Counted from the first letter of the stretch, positions 1 through 8,830 are shown. The stretch is 64,000 nucleotides of DNA from Streptomyces sp. 2114.4 (GCF_900187385.1 NZ_FYEY01000001.1:620001-684000), one strand, 5' to 3'. The notes: generated from the letters alone by a model not told the origin. Numbers and translations are program-made.

Positions 1-1
1 C

Positions 2-1207
2 GCCCCCACACCCGCCGGCGCCGATGAACCGGACGCCAAGCCTTCCCCCAAAGTCGAGTTGACGCTCGATGTCAGCGGCTCGATGCGGGCGCGCGACATC
101 GACGGCCAGAGCCGGATGGCCGCGGCGAAACAGGCGTTCAACGAGGTGCTGGATGCCGTGCCGGACGAGGTCCAGCTCGGCATACGTACCCTCGGCGCCA
201 ACTACCGCGGCGAGGACCGGAAAGTCGGCTGCAAAGACACCCGGCAGCTCTACCCGGTCGGGCCGCTGAACCGGACCGAGGCGAAGACCGCGGTGGCCAC
301 GCTCAGCCCCACCGGCTGGACGCCCATCGGACCGGCTCTGCTGGGCGCGGCCGACGACCTCAAGGGCGGCGACGGCTCCCGCCGGATCGTCCTCATCACG
401 GACGGCGAGGACACCTGCGCCCCGCTCGACCCCTGCCAGGTGGCGCGGGACATCGCCGCCAAGGGCATCCACCTCACCGTCGACACCCTCGGTCTGCTGC
501 CGGACGCCAAGACCCGCAACCAGCTGAGCTGCATCGCCGAGGCGACCGGCGGAACCTACACCTCGGTACAGCACACCAAGGAACTCCGGGACCGGGTACA
601 CCAGTTGGTGGACCGCGCGGCCCGTCCGGTGGTCACTCCGGTGGCGACCGAAGGGGCCCAGCAGTGCGCCGGTGCCCCGAAGCTCAAGCCCGGTCTCTAC
701 ACCGACCGTGAGAAGTTCGCCGAGCACCGCTGGTACCGGGTGGACGTGCGGCCCGGCCAGGAATTGCGGGCCTCGGTGAGCATCGGCGCCGACCGTGCGG
801 TCAACAACGACTACGGGGTCCTGCTGCGGGCCTCGACCGTGCACGGCAGGGAGATCGTCCGCGGTGCGGAGGCCGGCGACGGCCGGACGGATGTGATCTC
901 CTCCGGGCTGCGCTACCCGAAGGCGCCGTCCGCCTCCTCGGATGACGACACATCCGCGGCGGAGACCGTCTGTCTGCAGGTCAGCAACTCCTTCTCGGCA
1001 CCCGCCTCGGTCAAGACCGACCCGGGCCTGCCCGTCGAGCTGACCGTCGACCTGGTGGACGGGCCCGATGACGCCTCCGACGCGGCCTTCTTCGGCCTCG
1101 GACACGGCTGGTGGCTGCTGGTCTCACTGGCCCTCGCCGGCCTGATCGCCGGCCTGTTGTGGGGCTGGATCTCCCGTTGGCGCGTGACCGTCTGGAGGAC
1201 CCGCTGA
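2..1207 (+). CDS. von Willebrand factor A domain membrane protein (5' end outside window)
   Basis: The frame is open to the left edge, so the true start and any signal peptide lie outside; 401 residues are visible. The visible part opens almost directly with a VWA domain whose metal-ion-dependent adhesion motif DVSGS is intact, and a second acidic motif (ITDGEDTC) follows about 120 residues later. After roughly residue 230 comes a beta-rich region, and the last 40 residues hold one membrane helix (WWLLVSLALAGLIAGLLWGW) with a short basic cytoplasmic tail. VWA proteins of this build are cell-surface adhesion or complex-assembly proteins. The stop overlaps the ATG of the next gene (TGATG), so the two are translated together. 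Ligand unknown. Confidence 0.85.
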   Translation, partial: APTPAGADEPDAKPSPKVELTLDVSGSMRARDIDGQSRMAAAKQAFNEVLDAVPDEVQLGIRTLGANYRGEDRKVGCKDTRQLYPVGPLNRTEAKTAVATLSPTGWTPIGPALLGAADDLKGGDGSRRIVLITDGEDTCAPLDPCQVARDIAAKGIHLTVDTLGLLPDAKTRNQLSCIAEATGGTYTSVQHTKELRDRVHQLVDRAARPVVTPVATEGAQQCAGAPKLKPGLYTDREKFAEHRWYRVDVRPGQELRASVSIGADRAVNNDYGVLLRASTVHGREIVRGAEAGDGRTDVISSGLRYPKAPSASSDDDTSAAETVCLQVSNSFSAPASVKTDPGLPVELTVDLVDGPDDASDAAFFGLGHGWWLLVSLALAGLIAGLLWGWISRWRVTVWRTR

Positions 1208-2034
1208 TGCGCACCCTACGCACCCTGACGACCGCTGTGCTGGCGGGCGCCGCCTTCTTCGGCACGGTGGGAACGGTCTTCGCCGACAGCCCGTCCCCCA
1301 GTCCGAGCACCAGCACGGACGGGGAGGCGCCGGCCCCGACGGAGGCCGGTACCTCGTTCCGTACGGCGACCGCCATCAGACCGGACCAGCGGGCCACGGC
1401 CGATGCGTCCACCGGCGACTACCTGTACTGGGTGCTGCCCGTGGACGCGGGGCAGCGCGCCACCGTCAAGGCCAAGGTCTCCCTCCCGCGGAGCGCCCGG
1501 CACGGCACGGCCACCTGGCAGCTCGATGTCTATGACGGGCTGCGCCGCCGTCAGGCGTGCCAGTACGGCGCCCAGACCAGGGCGGCGGCCCGGGATGCCG
1601 ATTCCGTCGAACTCTCCTGCACGCTGCGCACGGTCCGCGCCTGGGCAGAGCCGTGGGCGAACGATCCGCTGCCGGGCAGCTACTACGTACGCCTGACGGT
1701 GGTGGACCTGCCCAAGGACGACCTCGGTCTGCCGGTACACGCCGAGGTCGACGCCGCCCTCGCCGACCAGGGCGGCGCCCACGACGTGGACGGCACGCTC
1801 GCGGCTCCCCTGGTACCGGGCGCCTCCACCGCCTCACCCGAGGCCCAGGAGAGCGCCGCGCCCGGGAAGCCCGCCGCCCTGGGCGAACCGGACGGCGGGT
1901 GGTCGTCCGGCGGGTGGTCCGACCGCTGGCTCTGGACCGCGGCGGGCGGGCTGCTCGCCGCCTTCGGTGGCATCGCGGGCTACCGCTTCACTGCGGGCTC
2001 AGGACGCCCGTCGCGGGTGCCGCCGGGCGCCTGA
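1207..2034 (+). CDS. secreted, membrane-anchored protein of unknown function, partner of the VWA protein
   Basis: A 275-residue protein. The ATG at 1207 overlaps the upstream stop and begins a classical signal peptide (TLTTAVLAGAAFFGTVGTVFA) followed by a Ser/Pro/Thr-rich linker; upstream in-frame starts would lie inside the VWA gene. The middle (about residues 45-190) looks like a beta-sandwich ectodomain with two cysteines (QACQYG and ELSCTL) that could form a disulfide. A second low-complexity linker leads to a C-terminal membrane helix (WTAAGGLLAAFGGIAGY). With its coupled neighbour it probably forms a surface module. I do not recognise the family. Confidence 0.75.
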   Translation: MRTLRTLTTAVLAGAAFFGTVGTVFADSPSPSPSTSTDGEAPAPTEAGTSFRTATAIRPDQRATADASTGDYLYWVLPVDAGQRATVKAKVSLPRSARHGTATWQLDVYDGLRRRQACQYGAQTRAAARDADSVELSCTLRTVRAWAEPWANDPLPGSYYVRLTVVDLPKDDLGLPVHAEVDAALADQGGAHDVDGTLAAPLVPGASTASPEAQESAAPGKPAALGEPDGGWSSGGWSDRWLWTAAGGLLAAFGGIAGYRFTAGSGRPSRVPPGA

Positions 2035-2099
2035 CCGGCCCGGGGGCGGCCATGGCACGTGCCGTGGCCGCCCCCGGCCGGCTTCCGGACGTCAGCGAT

Positions 2100-3440
2100 T
2101 CAGCAGTCACAGCAGCTGCAGCCGTCACAGCAATCGCAGCAGTCGCAGCAGCTGCAGTCGTCACAGCAATCGCAGTCCTGGCAGCACCCCTCGCGCTTCT
2201 TGCGCGACCACGGTCCCTCGTACTCCTCCGCGCAGCAGAGCTTGCAGGTGCAGCAGAGCCCGATGGCGACCGCACAGCCGGCGAAGAAGCCGCGGGGCTT
2301 CTTCGGCTGCTGCGGGAAGTGCGGCATCCCGCCCTCGCCCCCGCCGGAGCCGCCACCGTGACCGCCGTGGCCGCCGCTCGGACCGCCAGGCCCGACCGGG
2401 CCGCCGCTGTACGGGTTCTGAGGCCCATTCAGGTGCTGCTGCCCGTGAGCGTACGGGCTGCCGCCGGCCGGTGCCTGGCCGTAGTGGGGAGGCTGCCCGT
2501 ACGGGGAGGGCCCGCCGTTTCGGTACGGGTTCCGGCCCTGGCCGTCGTAGGGCCCCGGCGCTCCGTGCCCCTGGTGGGAGCAGGAAGCCGTGCCGAAGGC
2601 GCGGTCCACCGAGCGGCGCAGTTCGTGGACCAGCAGCACATGCACCAGCGCGGAGTCGGCGAACTCCACGTCGCGCAGGGCGAGACGGATGCCGTGCAGC
2701 GCGTCATCACACAGCCGGCGGGCCTGGGCGAGGGTGGCACCCGTGGCGGCGAGCGGGTTCCAGGCGCCCTCGGCGGCGTCCGAAGCACGGTCCTCCACGG
2801 CGTCGAGGAGATGAGCCAGCCGCCCGAAGAACCGGCCGGCCTCGGCCAGCGGCGCCGCGTTGCCCGGCCGGCCCGCGAGCACCGCGGTGTGCGCGAAGGC
2901 CGCGGCGGTCGCCGTCTCGGTCGGCTCGGTGATGAACGTCAGTGGTGTGCCGGGCCCGGCCAGCTCCTCGATGCCCAGCTGCCGGTCGACCGCGTCGACG
3001 AGTACGGCGGTGTCGAAGCCGAGGGTGGCACCGGTGCGCGCCCCGGCCCGGTCCCATCCCGCGGCGACCTTGCGCGCGGCGGCGGCCACCGGCCGGCGGC
3101 GCAACGCTCCGTTCCCGTCGGCGACATGGTCGCGTATCTTCGCCGAGGCGAGCACGAGGGACACCGATGCCGCGAGGCGCGCGCCCTCTCCCTGCGCCAC
3201 CGATGCGGTCCGCATACCCCGCAGCGGACAGGGCCCCGCGGTACGGCGGCGGGCCTGCGCGGGGCCGGACTGCGCATCCGTCAGCACGGAGATGATCAGC
3301 CCGTCGTAGTTCGTGACGACCCGGGCGAACTGCCCGTGGTCGCCGCGCAGCGCGAGACAGAGACCGCACAGATGGGCCATCCACTCCGCCTTGAGTCCTT
3401 GCGACAGGCGATGGGTGCAGGGCCGGACGATTCCGAACAT
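2100..3440 (-). CDS. DUF5685 family protein with Cys-rich C-terminal tail
   Basis: The start is placed at the ATG giving MFGIVRPCTHRL, the usual opening of DUF5685 proteins, with a GGGGG ribosome site about 10 bases ahead; longer starts exist up to 3560. The 446-residue product has an all-alpha DUF5685 domain (about residues 1-280, with the CxxC-like HLCGLC motif near residue 25). A Gly/Pro/Tyr/Gln-rich low-complexity stretch follows, then a tail with 16 cysteines in the last 28 residues, mostly as CC pairs separated by Asp or Ser. The tail DNA is an imperfect repeat of a GTCACAGCAATCGCAG-like unit. The tail looks metal-binding. The function of the family is unknown. Confidence 0.75.
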   Translation of the reverse strand: MFGIVRPCTHRLSQGLKAEWMAHLCGLCLALRGDHGQFARVVTNYDGLIISVLTDAQSGPAQARRRTAGPCPLRGMRTASVAQGEGARLAASVSLVLASAKIRDHVADGNGALRRRPVAAAARKVAAGWDRAGARTGATLGFDTAVLVDAVDRQLGIEELAGPGTPLTFITEPTETATAAAFAHTAVLAGRPGNAAPLAEAGRFFGRLAHLLDAVEDRASDAAEGAWNPLAATGATLAQARRLCDDALHGIRLALRDVEFADSALVHVLLVHELRRSVDRAFGTASCSHQGHGAPGPYDGQGRNPYRNGGPSPYGQPPHYGQAPAGGSPYAHGQQHLNGPQNPYSGGPVGPGGPSGGHGGHGGGSGGGEGGMPHFPQQPKKPRGFFAGCAVAIGLCCTCKLCCAEEYEGPWSRKKREGCCQDCDCCDDCSCCDCCDCCDGCSCCDC

Positions 3441-3652
3441 GTGGAACAAACCCCCGTAAGACATCGGCATGGACCGGCCTCGGTCGGTGCGGGCCGGCAG
3501 CGGCAGGAATCGTACCGAGCGGGCCGTTGACCTGGACACACGCCCCATGCCGGGCGCCATGGAGGCCGGGCGACACCTGATGGGCCGTCATATCGGCGGT
3601 GACGGTGGCGCGGTCGCCGGACCCGTCCGGTCCGGCCCGCGCGGCGGTAACG

Positions 3653-3697
3653 GCGGCCGCTCCGCGGTGCCAGGGGAAACACCGGCGGAGCGGCCGC
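3653..3697 (-). terminator. strong hairpin downstream of uppP
   Basis: A 13-bp perfect stem (3653-3665 with 3685-3697) is extended inward by GGTG/CACC around a short loop. It lies about 175 bases past the uppP stop in the 431-bp stretch 3441-3871, in which I see no gene. A possible promoter for the DUF5685 gene on the minus strand (TTGAAC near 3800, CGTACA 17 bases on) sits in the same stretch but is weak. Confidence 0.55.
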
Positions 3698-3871
3698 GGG
3701 GCCCGGGTCCACAGGAAGGCCGGGCCGGGCCGGGAATCGGGGAAAATCCCGCGGCACATCCCTTTGTACGGACTGCGCCCCGGGAGTGTTCAACCGGATT
3801 GGGGATACCTCGGCCGGGACGGTCCCCGCGGCAGGTCCCACGCGGGCCCACAGCGGGCCCCGCTGCGGTCG

Positions 3872-4714
3872 TCAGGAAAGGACGCCCATGCCCAGCAGGC
3901 CGAAGAGGAGGGCGCCGACGAGGATCCGGTAGATCACGAAGGAGTTGAAGGAGTGCTTGGCCACGAACTTCAGCAGCCAGGAGATGGAGGCGTAGGCGAC
4001 GCCGAAGGAGACGACGGTGCCGATGGCCAGGGGCGCAACGGCGGCACCGGTTCCGATGGCGTCCTTCAGCTCGTAGATGCCGGCTCCGGTGAGGGCCGGG
4101 ATGCCCAGGAAGAAGGAGAGGCGGGTGGCCGCGACGCGCTCCAGGTCGAGGATGAGGGCGGTGGACATCGTCGCGCCGGAGCGGGAGAAGCCCGGGAAGA
4201 GGAGGGCGAGGATCTGGGAGCAGCCGACCCACATGGCGTCCTTGAGCGAGGTGTCGTCCTCACCGCGCTTGTGGCGGCCCATCTGGTCCGCCGCCCACAT
4301 CACCCCGCTGCCGATGATCAGCGACCCGGCAACCACCCACAGGGAGGCGAGCGGGCCCTCGATCAGGGGCTTGGCGGCCAGGCCGACGACCACGATCGGG
4401 ATGGTGGCGTAGATCACCCACCAGGCGAACTTGTAGTCGTGGTGGTAGCGCTCCTCGCGATTGCGCAGCCCGCGGAACCACGCACCCACGATGCGCACGA
4501 TGTCCTTGAAGAAGTAGACGAGCGCCGCGGCGATCGCGCCGACCTGGATGACCGCGGAGAAGGCGACGACGGTCTTGTCGTTGACGGGGATGCCCATCAG
4601 ACCTTCAGCGATCTTGAGGTGGCCGGTGGAGGAGACCGGAAGGAATTCCGTCACCCCCTCGACGGCTCCGAGGACGACGGCTTGGCCGATGCTGATCGCG
4701 CTCATGGGATCCAT
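3872..4714 (-). CDS. uppP: undecaprenyl-diphosphatase (UppP/BacA)
   Basis: Recycles the lipid carrier by hydrolysing undecaprenyl diphosphate to the monophosphate at the outer face of the membrane, for peptidoglycan and other envelope polymers. Over-production confers bacitracin resistance. The 280 residues are typical for the family. Both signature motifs are present: EGVTEFLPVSSTGHL at about residues 19-33, and FPGFSRSGATMS in the second half with its catalytic Ser/Arg. About eight hydrophobic segments are visible. A second ATG three codons in (4705) is an equally good start. It stands alone, with a strong hairpin behind it. Confidence 0.95.
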   Translation of the reverse strand: MDPMSAISIGQAVVLGAVEGVTEFLPVSSTGHLKIAEGLMGIPVNDKTVVAFSAVIQVGAIAAALVYFFKDIVRIVGAWFRGLRNREERYHHDYKFAWWVIYATIPIVVVGLAAKPLIEGPLASLWVVAGSLIIGSGVMWAADQMGRHKRGEDDTSLKDAMWVGCSQILALLFPGFSRSGATMSTALILDLERVAATRLSFFLGIPALTGAGIYELKDAIGTGAAVAPLAIGTVVSFGVAYASISWLLKFVAKHSFNSFVIYRILVGALLFGLLGMGVLS

Positions 4715-5292
4715 TTCCGGTGATGGGGTGAACGTGCGGCGCGGGTGCGCCGTGGTGCGGTGGGCGTGGGGTCCTGCGGCCGGGCGTGCGGCGGGGACGA
4801 GGGGGCATCGGCACCCTCGTCGGTGCTCTCGGCTCGGCCGGGGCGGGTCCCGCGGATGCCTCCGGCGTCACCGGGATCCACGTATGCCGCGGCGCACCGG
4901 TCGGTGAGGCGACTGTACTGGTGGTCGTGCCGTCGGCCGAAGCGAAGGGCGCGGCGGGCGGGCGCGGCGGGCGGGCGCGGCAGCGGCCCGATGGGCGGAC
5001 GGGGCGGTGGGGACGGCCGGCGAACTGTGCCGGTACGAACGGGGCACGTGCGAACAGGGCCGGTGCCGGCAGGGCCGGCGGGACGGGGCGACCCGGCCCG
5101 GGAGCGGGAGAGCGCCGGGCAGGGTGACGGGGCCGGGTGGCGGACGGCCGCCGGGATTCGGTACGGATGAACGGTGCCCATGACCGGCGACGTACAGAAG
5201 GACGGACACCCGGGCACCGCGCCATGTCGTCAGCCCCTCCCGTGCTGGGTCGGGATGCGTCGCGCGCGCCCCGGTGTCTAGAGTGCCAGATG
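4715..5292. other. gene-poor stretch upstream of uppP
   Basis: No convincing gene here. Several long open frames exist on both strands, but they overlap one another and encode low-complexity Arg/Pro/Gly strings. A G/C-rich stretch at about 4948-4985 repeats GGCGGGCGCGGC. The uppP promoter must lie near 4720-4780, but I cannot identify clear boxes. Confidence 0.4.
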
Positions 5293-5310
5293 GTCTACAA
5301 CACTGTAGAC
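5293..5310. promoter_or_regulatory. BlaI/MecI-type palindromic operator
   Basis: GTCTACAACACTGTAGAC is a perfect 7-bp inverted repeat around four bases, with the TACA...TGTA core bound by BlaI/MecI/CopY-family repressors. It sits five bases upstream of an AGGAGG ribosome site (5315-5320) and an ATG at 5333. This is the normal geometry of a repressed gene, yet no recognisable target gene follows. Confidence 0.6.
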
Positions 5311-5332
5311 GACCAGGAGGGGGAACCGTCCC

Positions 5333-5605
5333 ATGGCCGAGGCGCAGGCGCAGGCACACCCTCGGTCTGCGGAGACGCCTCCCGGCCGGAGAGCGCACTT
5401 CCCGGACAGGCGCAGCTCCCGATCCGTGGGTGCGCCTCCCGATCCGCGGGCGCCCCAGGAGGCGCAGGCCCCCACAGCATTGTGGGGCACCGGGTCCCGC
5501 CGGCTCACACCAGGCACGTCACCCAGCGCCGGTAGGGTCCTCCACCCGTCCCGCACCAGCACATATGAGGAGTCAGGATGCCGCTTGCCACGATCGCCGC
5601 AGTGA
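5333..5605 (+). CDS. doubtful 90-codon ORF behind the BlaI-like operator
   Basis: The ATG at 5333 has an excellent AGGAGGGG ribosome site and a palindromic operator just upstream. The 90-residue product, however, is Pro/Arg/Ser/Ala-rich, has no hydrophobic core or recognisable domain, and runs into the start of the next small ORF (5578). It may be the 5' remnant of a decayed gene whose control region survives, or a non-conserved peptide. Listed because the expression signals are better than the protein. Confidence 0.2.
   Translation: MAEAQAQAHPRSAETPPGRRAHFPDRRSSRSVGAPPDPRAPQEAQAPTALWGTGSRRLTPGTSPSAGRVLHPSRTSTYEESGCRLPRSPQ
5470..5487. repeat. inverted repeat CCCCACA-GCAT-TGTGGGG
   Basis: A perfect 7-bp stem with a four-base loop, about 90 bases upstream of the leader ORF and acyltransferase. 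It has no T-tract. It could be a weak terminator for the operator-driven transcript or a protein-binding site. Confidence 0.35.
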
Positions 5606-5670
5606 TCGCCCCCACCACCACGGCAAGAAGGGCCCGACGGCCGACCGACCACTGGGAGGCCGTGTCGTGA
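5578..5670 (+). CDS. 30-residue leader peptide coupled to the acyltransferase
   Basis: An ATG preceded at the right distance by GAGGAG encodes 30 residues (MPLATIAAVIAP, then an Arg-rich stretch, ending HWEAVS). The stop TGA overlaps the GTG start of the acyltransferase (GTGA), the hallmark of translational coupling in this genome. A possible promoter with a TAGGGT -10 box lies at about 5532. The hydrophobic N-terminus with a basic second half could be a tiny membrane peptide; otherwise its role is to feed ribosomes onto the next gene. No homolog recognised. Confidence 0.5.
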   Translation: MPLATIAAVIAPTTTARRARRPTDHWEAVS

Positions 5671-6866
5671 CCCCTCTCTCCCACTCCGCCGCCGCTCCCG
5701 CCTCCGCCCTGCAGGACGATGATCAGCCGGCCTCCGCCGAGCGGACCGCCGCCGGCCCCGGCCACTCCCCCGCCCGTCCTCCGGCCGGCGCCCCTGGCGG
5801 CAGCCAGGGCGAATCGGCGCCGCCCCCGGCAAAGCACCGCGACGCATTCTTCGACAACGCCAAATACCTGGCGATCGTGCTGGTGGCTCTGGGCCACGCC
5901 TGGGAACCGCTCTACGCCGGCAGCCGGAGCGCGGCCGCGCTCTACATCTTCGTCTATGCGTTCCACATGCCCGCATTCACCGTCATATCCGGGTACTTCT
6001 CCCGTAGTTTCGAAATGCGGCGGAACCAGCTGCAGCGGCTGGTCACGGGCGTCGCCGTCCCGTACATCGTCTTCCAGACGGCCTACGCGGCGTTCCGGTA
6101 CTGGGCCGGCGACCTGCCGGACTTCTCGGTCGACCTGACGGACCCGTGGTTCCTCACCTGGTTCCTGGTCGCCCTGTTCCTCTGGCGGCTCACCGCCCCG
6201 CTGTGGCGGATCGTCCGGTGGCCGGTGCCGCTGGCCCTGGCGATCGCCCTGGCGGCCTCGGTTTCCCCGGATCTCGGCAGCGGCCTGGACCTGCAGCGGG
6301 TCCTGCAATTCCTGCCGTTCTTCGTCCTGGGCATGTGCCTGAAACCGGAGCACTTCCAGCTCGTGCGCCGCCGGGCGGCACGGGTCGCCGCGGTGCCCGT
6401 GCTCGTGGCCGCGCTGACCTTCGCCTACTGGGCCGTGCCGCGCATGAACGACGCGTGGTTCTACCACACCGACAGCGCACAGCATCTGGGGGTGCCGTGG
6501 TGGTGCGGCGTCCTGATGCAACTGGCCATGTTCGGCTGCTCCTTGGTCCTCACGGCCTGCTTCCTGGCCTGGGTGCCCGGCCGCCGGAGGTGGTGCACCG
6601 TACTGGGCGCCGGCACGCTCTACGGCTACCTGCTGCACGGGTTCCTGGCCAAGGCCTCCCGGTGGTGGGACTGGTACGACGCCGACTGGATCCACACCCC
6701 ATGGGGCGCCCTCGCCATCACACTCCTCGCCGGGGTGATCGTGACGCTGCTGTGCACCCCACCGGTCCAGCGCGCCCTGCGCTTCGTCATGGAGCCGAAG
6801 ATGACGTGGGCCTTCAGGAAAGAGCCGTCGCCCCCGCCCGGCGCTCCACAGGGCCGTACGGTCTGA
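5667..6866 (+). CDS. membrane acyltransferase, acyltransferase-3 family
   Basis: A 399-residue integral membrane protein. The GTG at 5667 is chosen for its GGGAGG ribosome site and its GTGA overlap with the small leader ORF; longer in-frame starts run through low-complexity sequence. After a Pro/Ala-rich cytoplasmic stretch of about 65 residues, the domain opens with the family motif FFDNAKYLAIVLVALGHAW, whose His is the expected catalytic residue. About ten membrane helices follow. Such enzymes move acetyl or other acyl groups onto sugars of envelope polymers or secondary metabolites (OafA and fucose 4-O-acetylase type). The substrate cannot be read from the sequence. An 18-bp hairpin terminator follows. 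Confidence 0.8.
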   Translation: MTPLSHSAAAPASALQDDDQPASAERTAAGPGHSPARPPAGAPGGSQGESAPPPAKHRDAFFDNAKYLAIVLVALGHAWEPLYAGSRSAAALYIFVYAFHMPAFTVISGYFSRSFEMRRNQLQRLVTGVAVPYIVFQTAYAAFRYWAGDLPDFSVDLTDPWFLTWFLVALFLWRLTAPLWRIVRWPVPLALAIALAASVSPDLGSGLDLQRVLQFLPFFVLGMCLKPEHFQLVRRRAARVAAVPVLVAALTFAYWAVPRMNDAWFYHTDSAQHLGVPWWCGVLMQLAMFGCSLVLTACFLAWVPGRRRWCTVLGAGTLYGYLLHGFLAKASRWWDWYDADWIHTPWGALAITLLAGVIVTLLCTPPVQRALRFVMEPKMTWAFRKEPSPPPGAPQGRTV

Positions 6867-6920
6867 CCCCTGGCACACCTGCGTGAGGGTGACCGGGGGG
6901 CTGGGGCGGGGCAGTGGCCG

Positions 6921-6962
6921 GGGGGCGGGGCAGTGCCGGGGCACCGGCACTGCCCCGCCCCC
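6921..6962 (+). terminator. 18-bp stem terminator after the acyltransferase
   Basis: A perfect 18-bp stem (6921-6938 with 6945-6962) around a six-base loop, very G/C-rich and without a T-tract, as usual in Streptomyces. It separates the acyltransferase from the PucR-type gene. Confidence 0.8.
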
Positions 6963-7155
6963 TCTGCGCCCTCTGCCCCCGATGGCCCGCACGGCCCCGG
7001 CGGATAGCATCAGTACTGTTGGCGTAGCTCATACGTGCGGTGGTGGCTCACCTCGGGGCCGACCGAATGCTTGATGTGACGTGATCGGAAGTGCCTGCAA
7101 GATGGCCAGCAGCCCCATGAGCCCAGGCCCCCCGGATCCAGCAGAGGCGCCGGCC

Positions 7156-8787
7156 ATGGAACCATCCTCGGCGGCGTCGTCACCCCCGACCGGGATCAGC
7201 CTGCGTCAGCTGCTGATGTCGCTGGGTGAGCCCCTGGTGGAGCTGCAGGCCGCGCCCGCCGGGCTGGACGTCGAAATCCGCAGCGTCGCACTGCTGGACC
7301 CCGAGGATCCGCCGATCACCCACCCCGGCGAGCTGGTGCTCGCCATAGGCGCCCGCGGCCGCGCCGCATTCCCCGCGCTGCGGGCCGGCGGGCGCGACGG
7401 CGCCACCGCCGTCGCGGTCAAGCTGGACACTCCCGGGCAGGCCGCGGCGCTCAGCGCGACCGCCGTCGAGGCAGGCATCGCGCTGCTGTCCGTCCGGAGT
7501 GAGGCGCGCTGGGAGCAGGTGGACGCACTGGTCCGCGCGGCGTTGGAGAGTGTGCCGCAGGGGCGCCCCGGCGAGGGGCCCGAGGAAGGCGACCTCTTCT
7601 CGCTCGCCCAGACCACCGCCGTCCTCACCGGCGGCATCGTCAGCATCGAGGACACCGCCAACCGCGTGCTGGCCTACTCCCGCTCCACCGACTCCGACGA
7701 GGTCGACGACCTGCGGAGGCTGTCCATCCTGGGCTGGCAGGGTCCGGAGGCGTATCTGGCGCGGCTGCGGAAGTGGGGCGTCTTCCAGCGGCTGCGCGCC
7801 TCCGACGAGGTGATCTGTATCGACAGCCACCCCGAACTGGGCATCCGCCGGCGGCTCGCGGTGGCCATCCGGTCCGGGGAGCGGCAGCTGGGCACCATCT
7901 GGGTACAGGAGGGCTCGGTGCCGCTGACCGAGCACTCGGACCAGGCGTTGCTGGGTGCGGCCCGGGTCGCCGCGCTCCACCTCGTACGCCGCCGCCGTGA
8001 GCTCTCCGCGGACCTGACGCTGACCCGGACACTGGCGGCCGGACTGCTGGAGGGCAGCACCGGACCCCAGCCGCTGGCGAACCACCTGGCCCTGGACGCG
8101 GCCCGGCCGGCCGCCGTCCTGGGCTTCTCGTACGGGACCGCCGAGGCCACCCCGCCGGAGCTGGCCCGCTCCGAGGTCAGCAACCTGATCTCGGTGCACA
8201 CCGCGGCCCGGCACCGAAGCGCCCTGGTCACCCAGGTCGACGCGCGGATCTACGTACTGCTGCCGCAGCTGCCGCGCAGCATCGACACCGGCACTCTGCG
8301 CGGCTGGGGACAGGCGATCACCGAGGCCGCGGGCCGGCATCTGGGCATGTCGTTGCGCGGTTCCATCGGCTGCATCGTGCCGGGGCTCGGGGAGGTTCCC
8401 GAATCGCGGCGGGAGGCGGACCGGATCCTCGACGCGATGGTGAGCGCCGGGGTCGCCACCACGGTCGCCGCGCTGCCGGACATCCAGGCCGAGGTGCTGG
8501 TCAGCGAGGTGCTGACGCTGCTCTCCGCGCACCCTGAGATGCGCGACCCCCGGCTGACCGCCCTGGTCACCCACGACAGCCGGAGCCAGGGGCAGTTGGC
8601 CGAGACGGTCCTCGCTTACCTGAACGCCTTCGGCGACGTACGGGCCGCCGCCACCGAGCTGCATGTGCACCCCAACACGCTGCGCTACCGGATCCGCCGT
8701 GCCGAGGAGTTGACCGGCCTCGACCTCAGCCGCCCGGATCAGCGACTGCTGGCGATGCTCCAGCTGCGACTGCCGCCCGCTCCCTGA
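7156..8787 (+). CDS. PucR/CdaR-type transcriptional regulator
   Basis: The N-terminal half (to about residue 130) matches the purine-catabolism (PucR) sensory domain, opening SLRQLLMSLGEPLVEL. A GGDEF-like/GAF-like central region follows, and the C-terminal 60 residues are the PucR helix-turn-helix (AAATELHVHPNTLRYRIRRAEEL). Members control nitrogen or sugar catabolic genes or morphological development, usually in response to a small ligand. The start is uncertain: 7156 has AGAGG eight bases ahead, giving 543 residues, while 7081 (GTG), 7102 and 7117 would add up to 25 residues without a good ribosome site. It is a single-gene unit. The target is unknown. Confidence 0.85.
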   Translation: MEPSSAASSPPTGISLRQLLMSLGEPLVELQAAPAGLDVEIRSVALLDPEDPPITHPGELVLAIGARGRAAFPALRAGGRDGATAVAVKLDTPGQAAALSATAVEAGIALLSVRSEARWEQVDALVRAALESVPQGRPGEGPEEGDLFSLAQTTAVLTGGIVSIEDTANRVLAYSRSTDSDEVDDLRRLSILGWQGPEAYLARLRKWGVFQRLRASDEVICIDSHPELGIRRRLAVAIRSGERQLGTIWVQEGSVPLTEHSDQALLGAARVAALHLVRRRRELSADLTLTRTLAAGLLEGSTGPQPLANHLALDAARPAAVLGFSYGTAEATPPELARSEVSNLISVHTAARHRSALVTQVDARIYVLLPQLPRSIDTGTLRGWGQAITEAAGRHLGMSLRGSIGCIVPGLGEVPESRREADRILDAMVSAGVATTVAALPDIQAEVLVSEVLTLLSAHPEMRDPRLTALVTHDSRSQGQLAETVLAYLNAFGDVRAAATELHVHPNTLRYRIRRAEELTGLDLSRPDQRLLAMLQLRLPPAP

Positions 8788-8830
8788 GCGCGGGCAGATA
8801 CGGCGGGGCACGCCAGGCGAGCAGACACCG

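Noticed and set aside
4745..5398. Several overlapping ORFs of 110-180 codons on both strands upstream of the BlaI-like operator
   Set aside because: They overlap each other, lack ribosome sites and encode Arg/Pro/Gly-rich low-complexity sequence.
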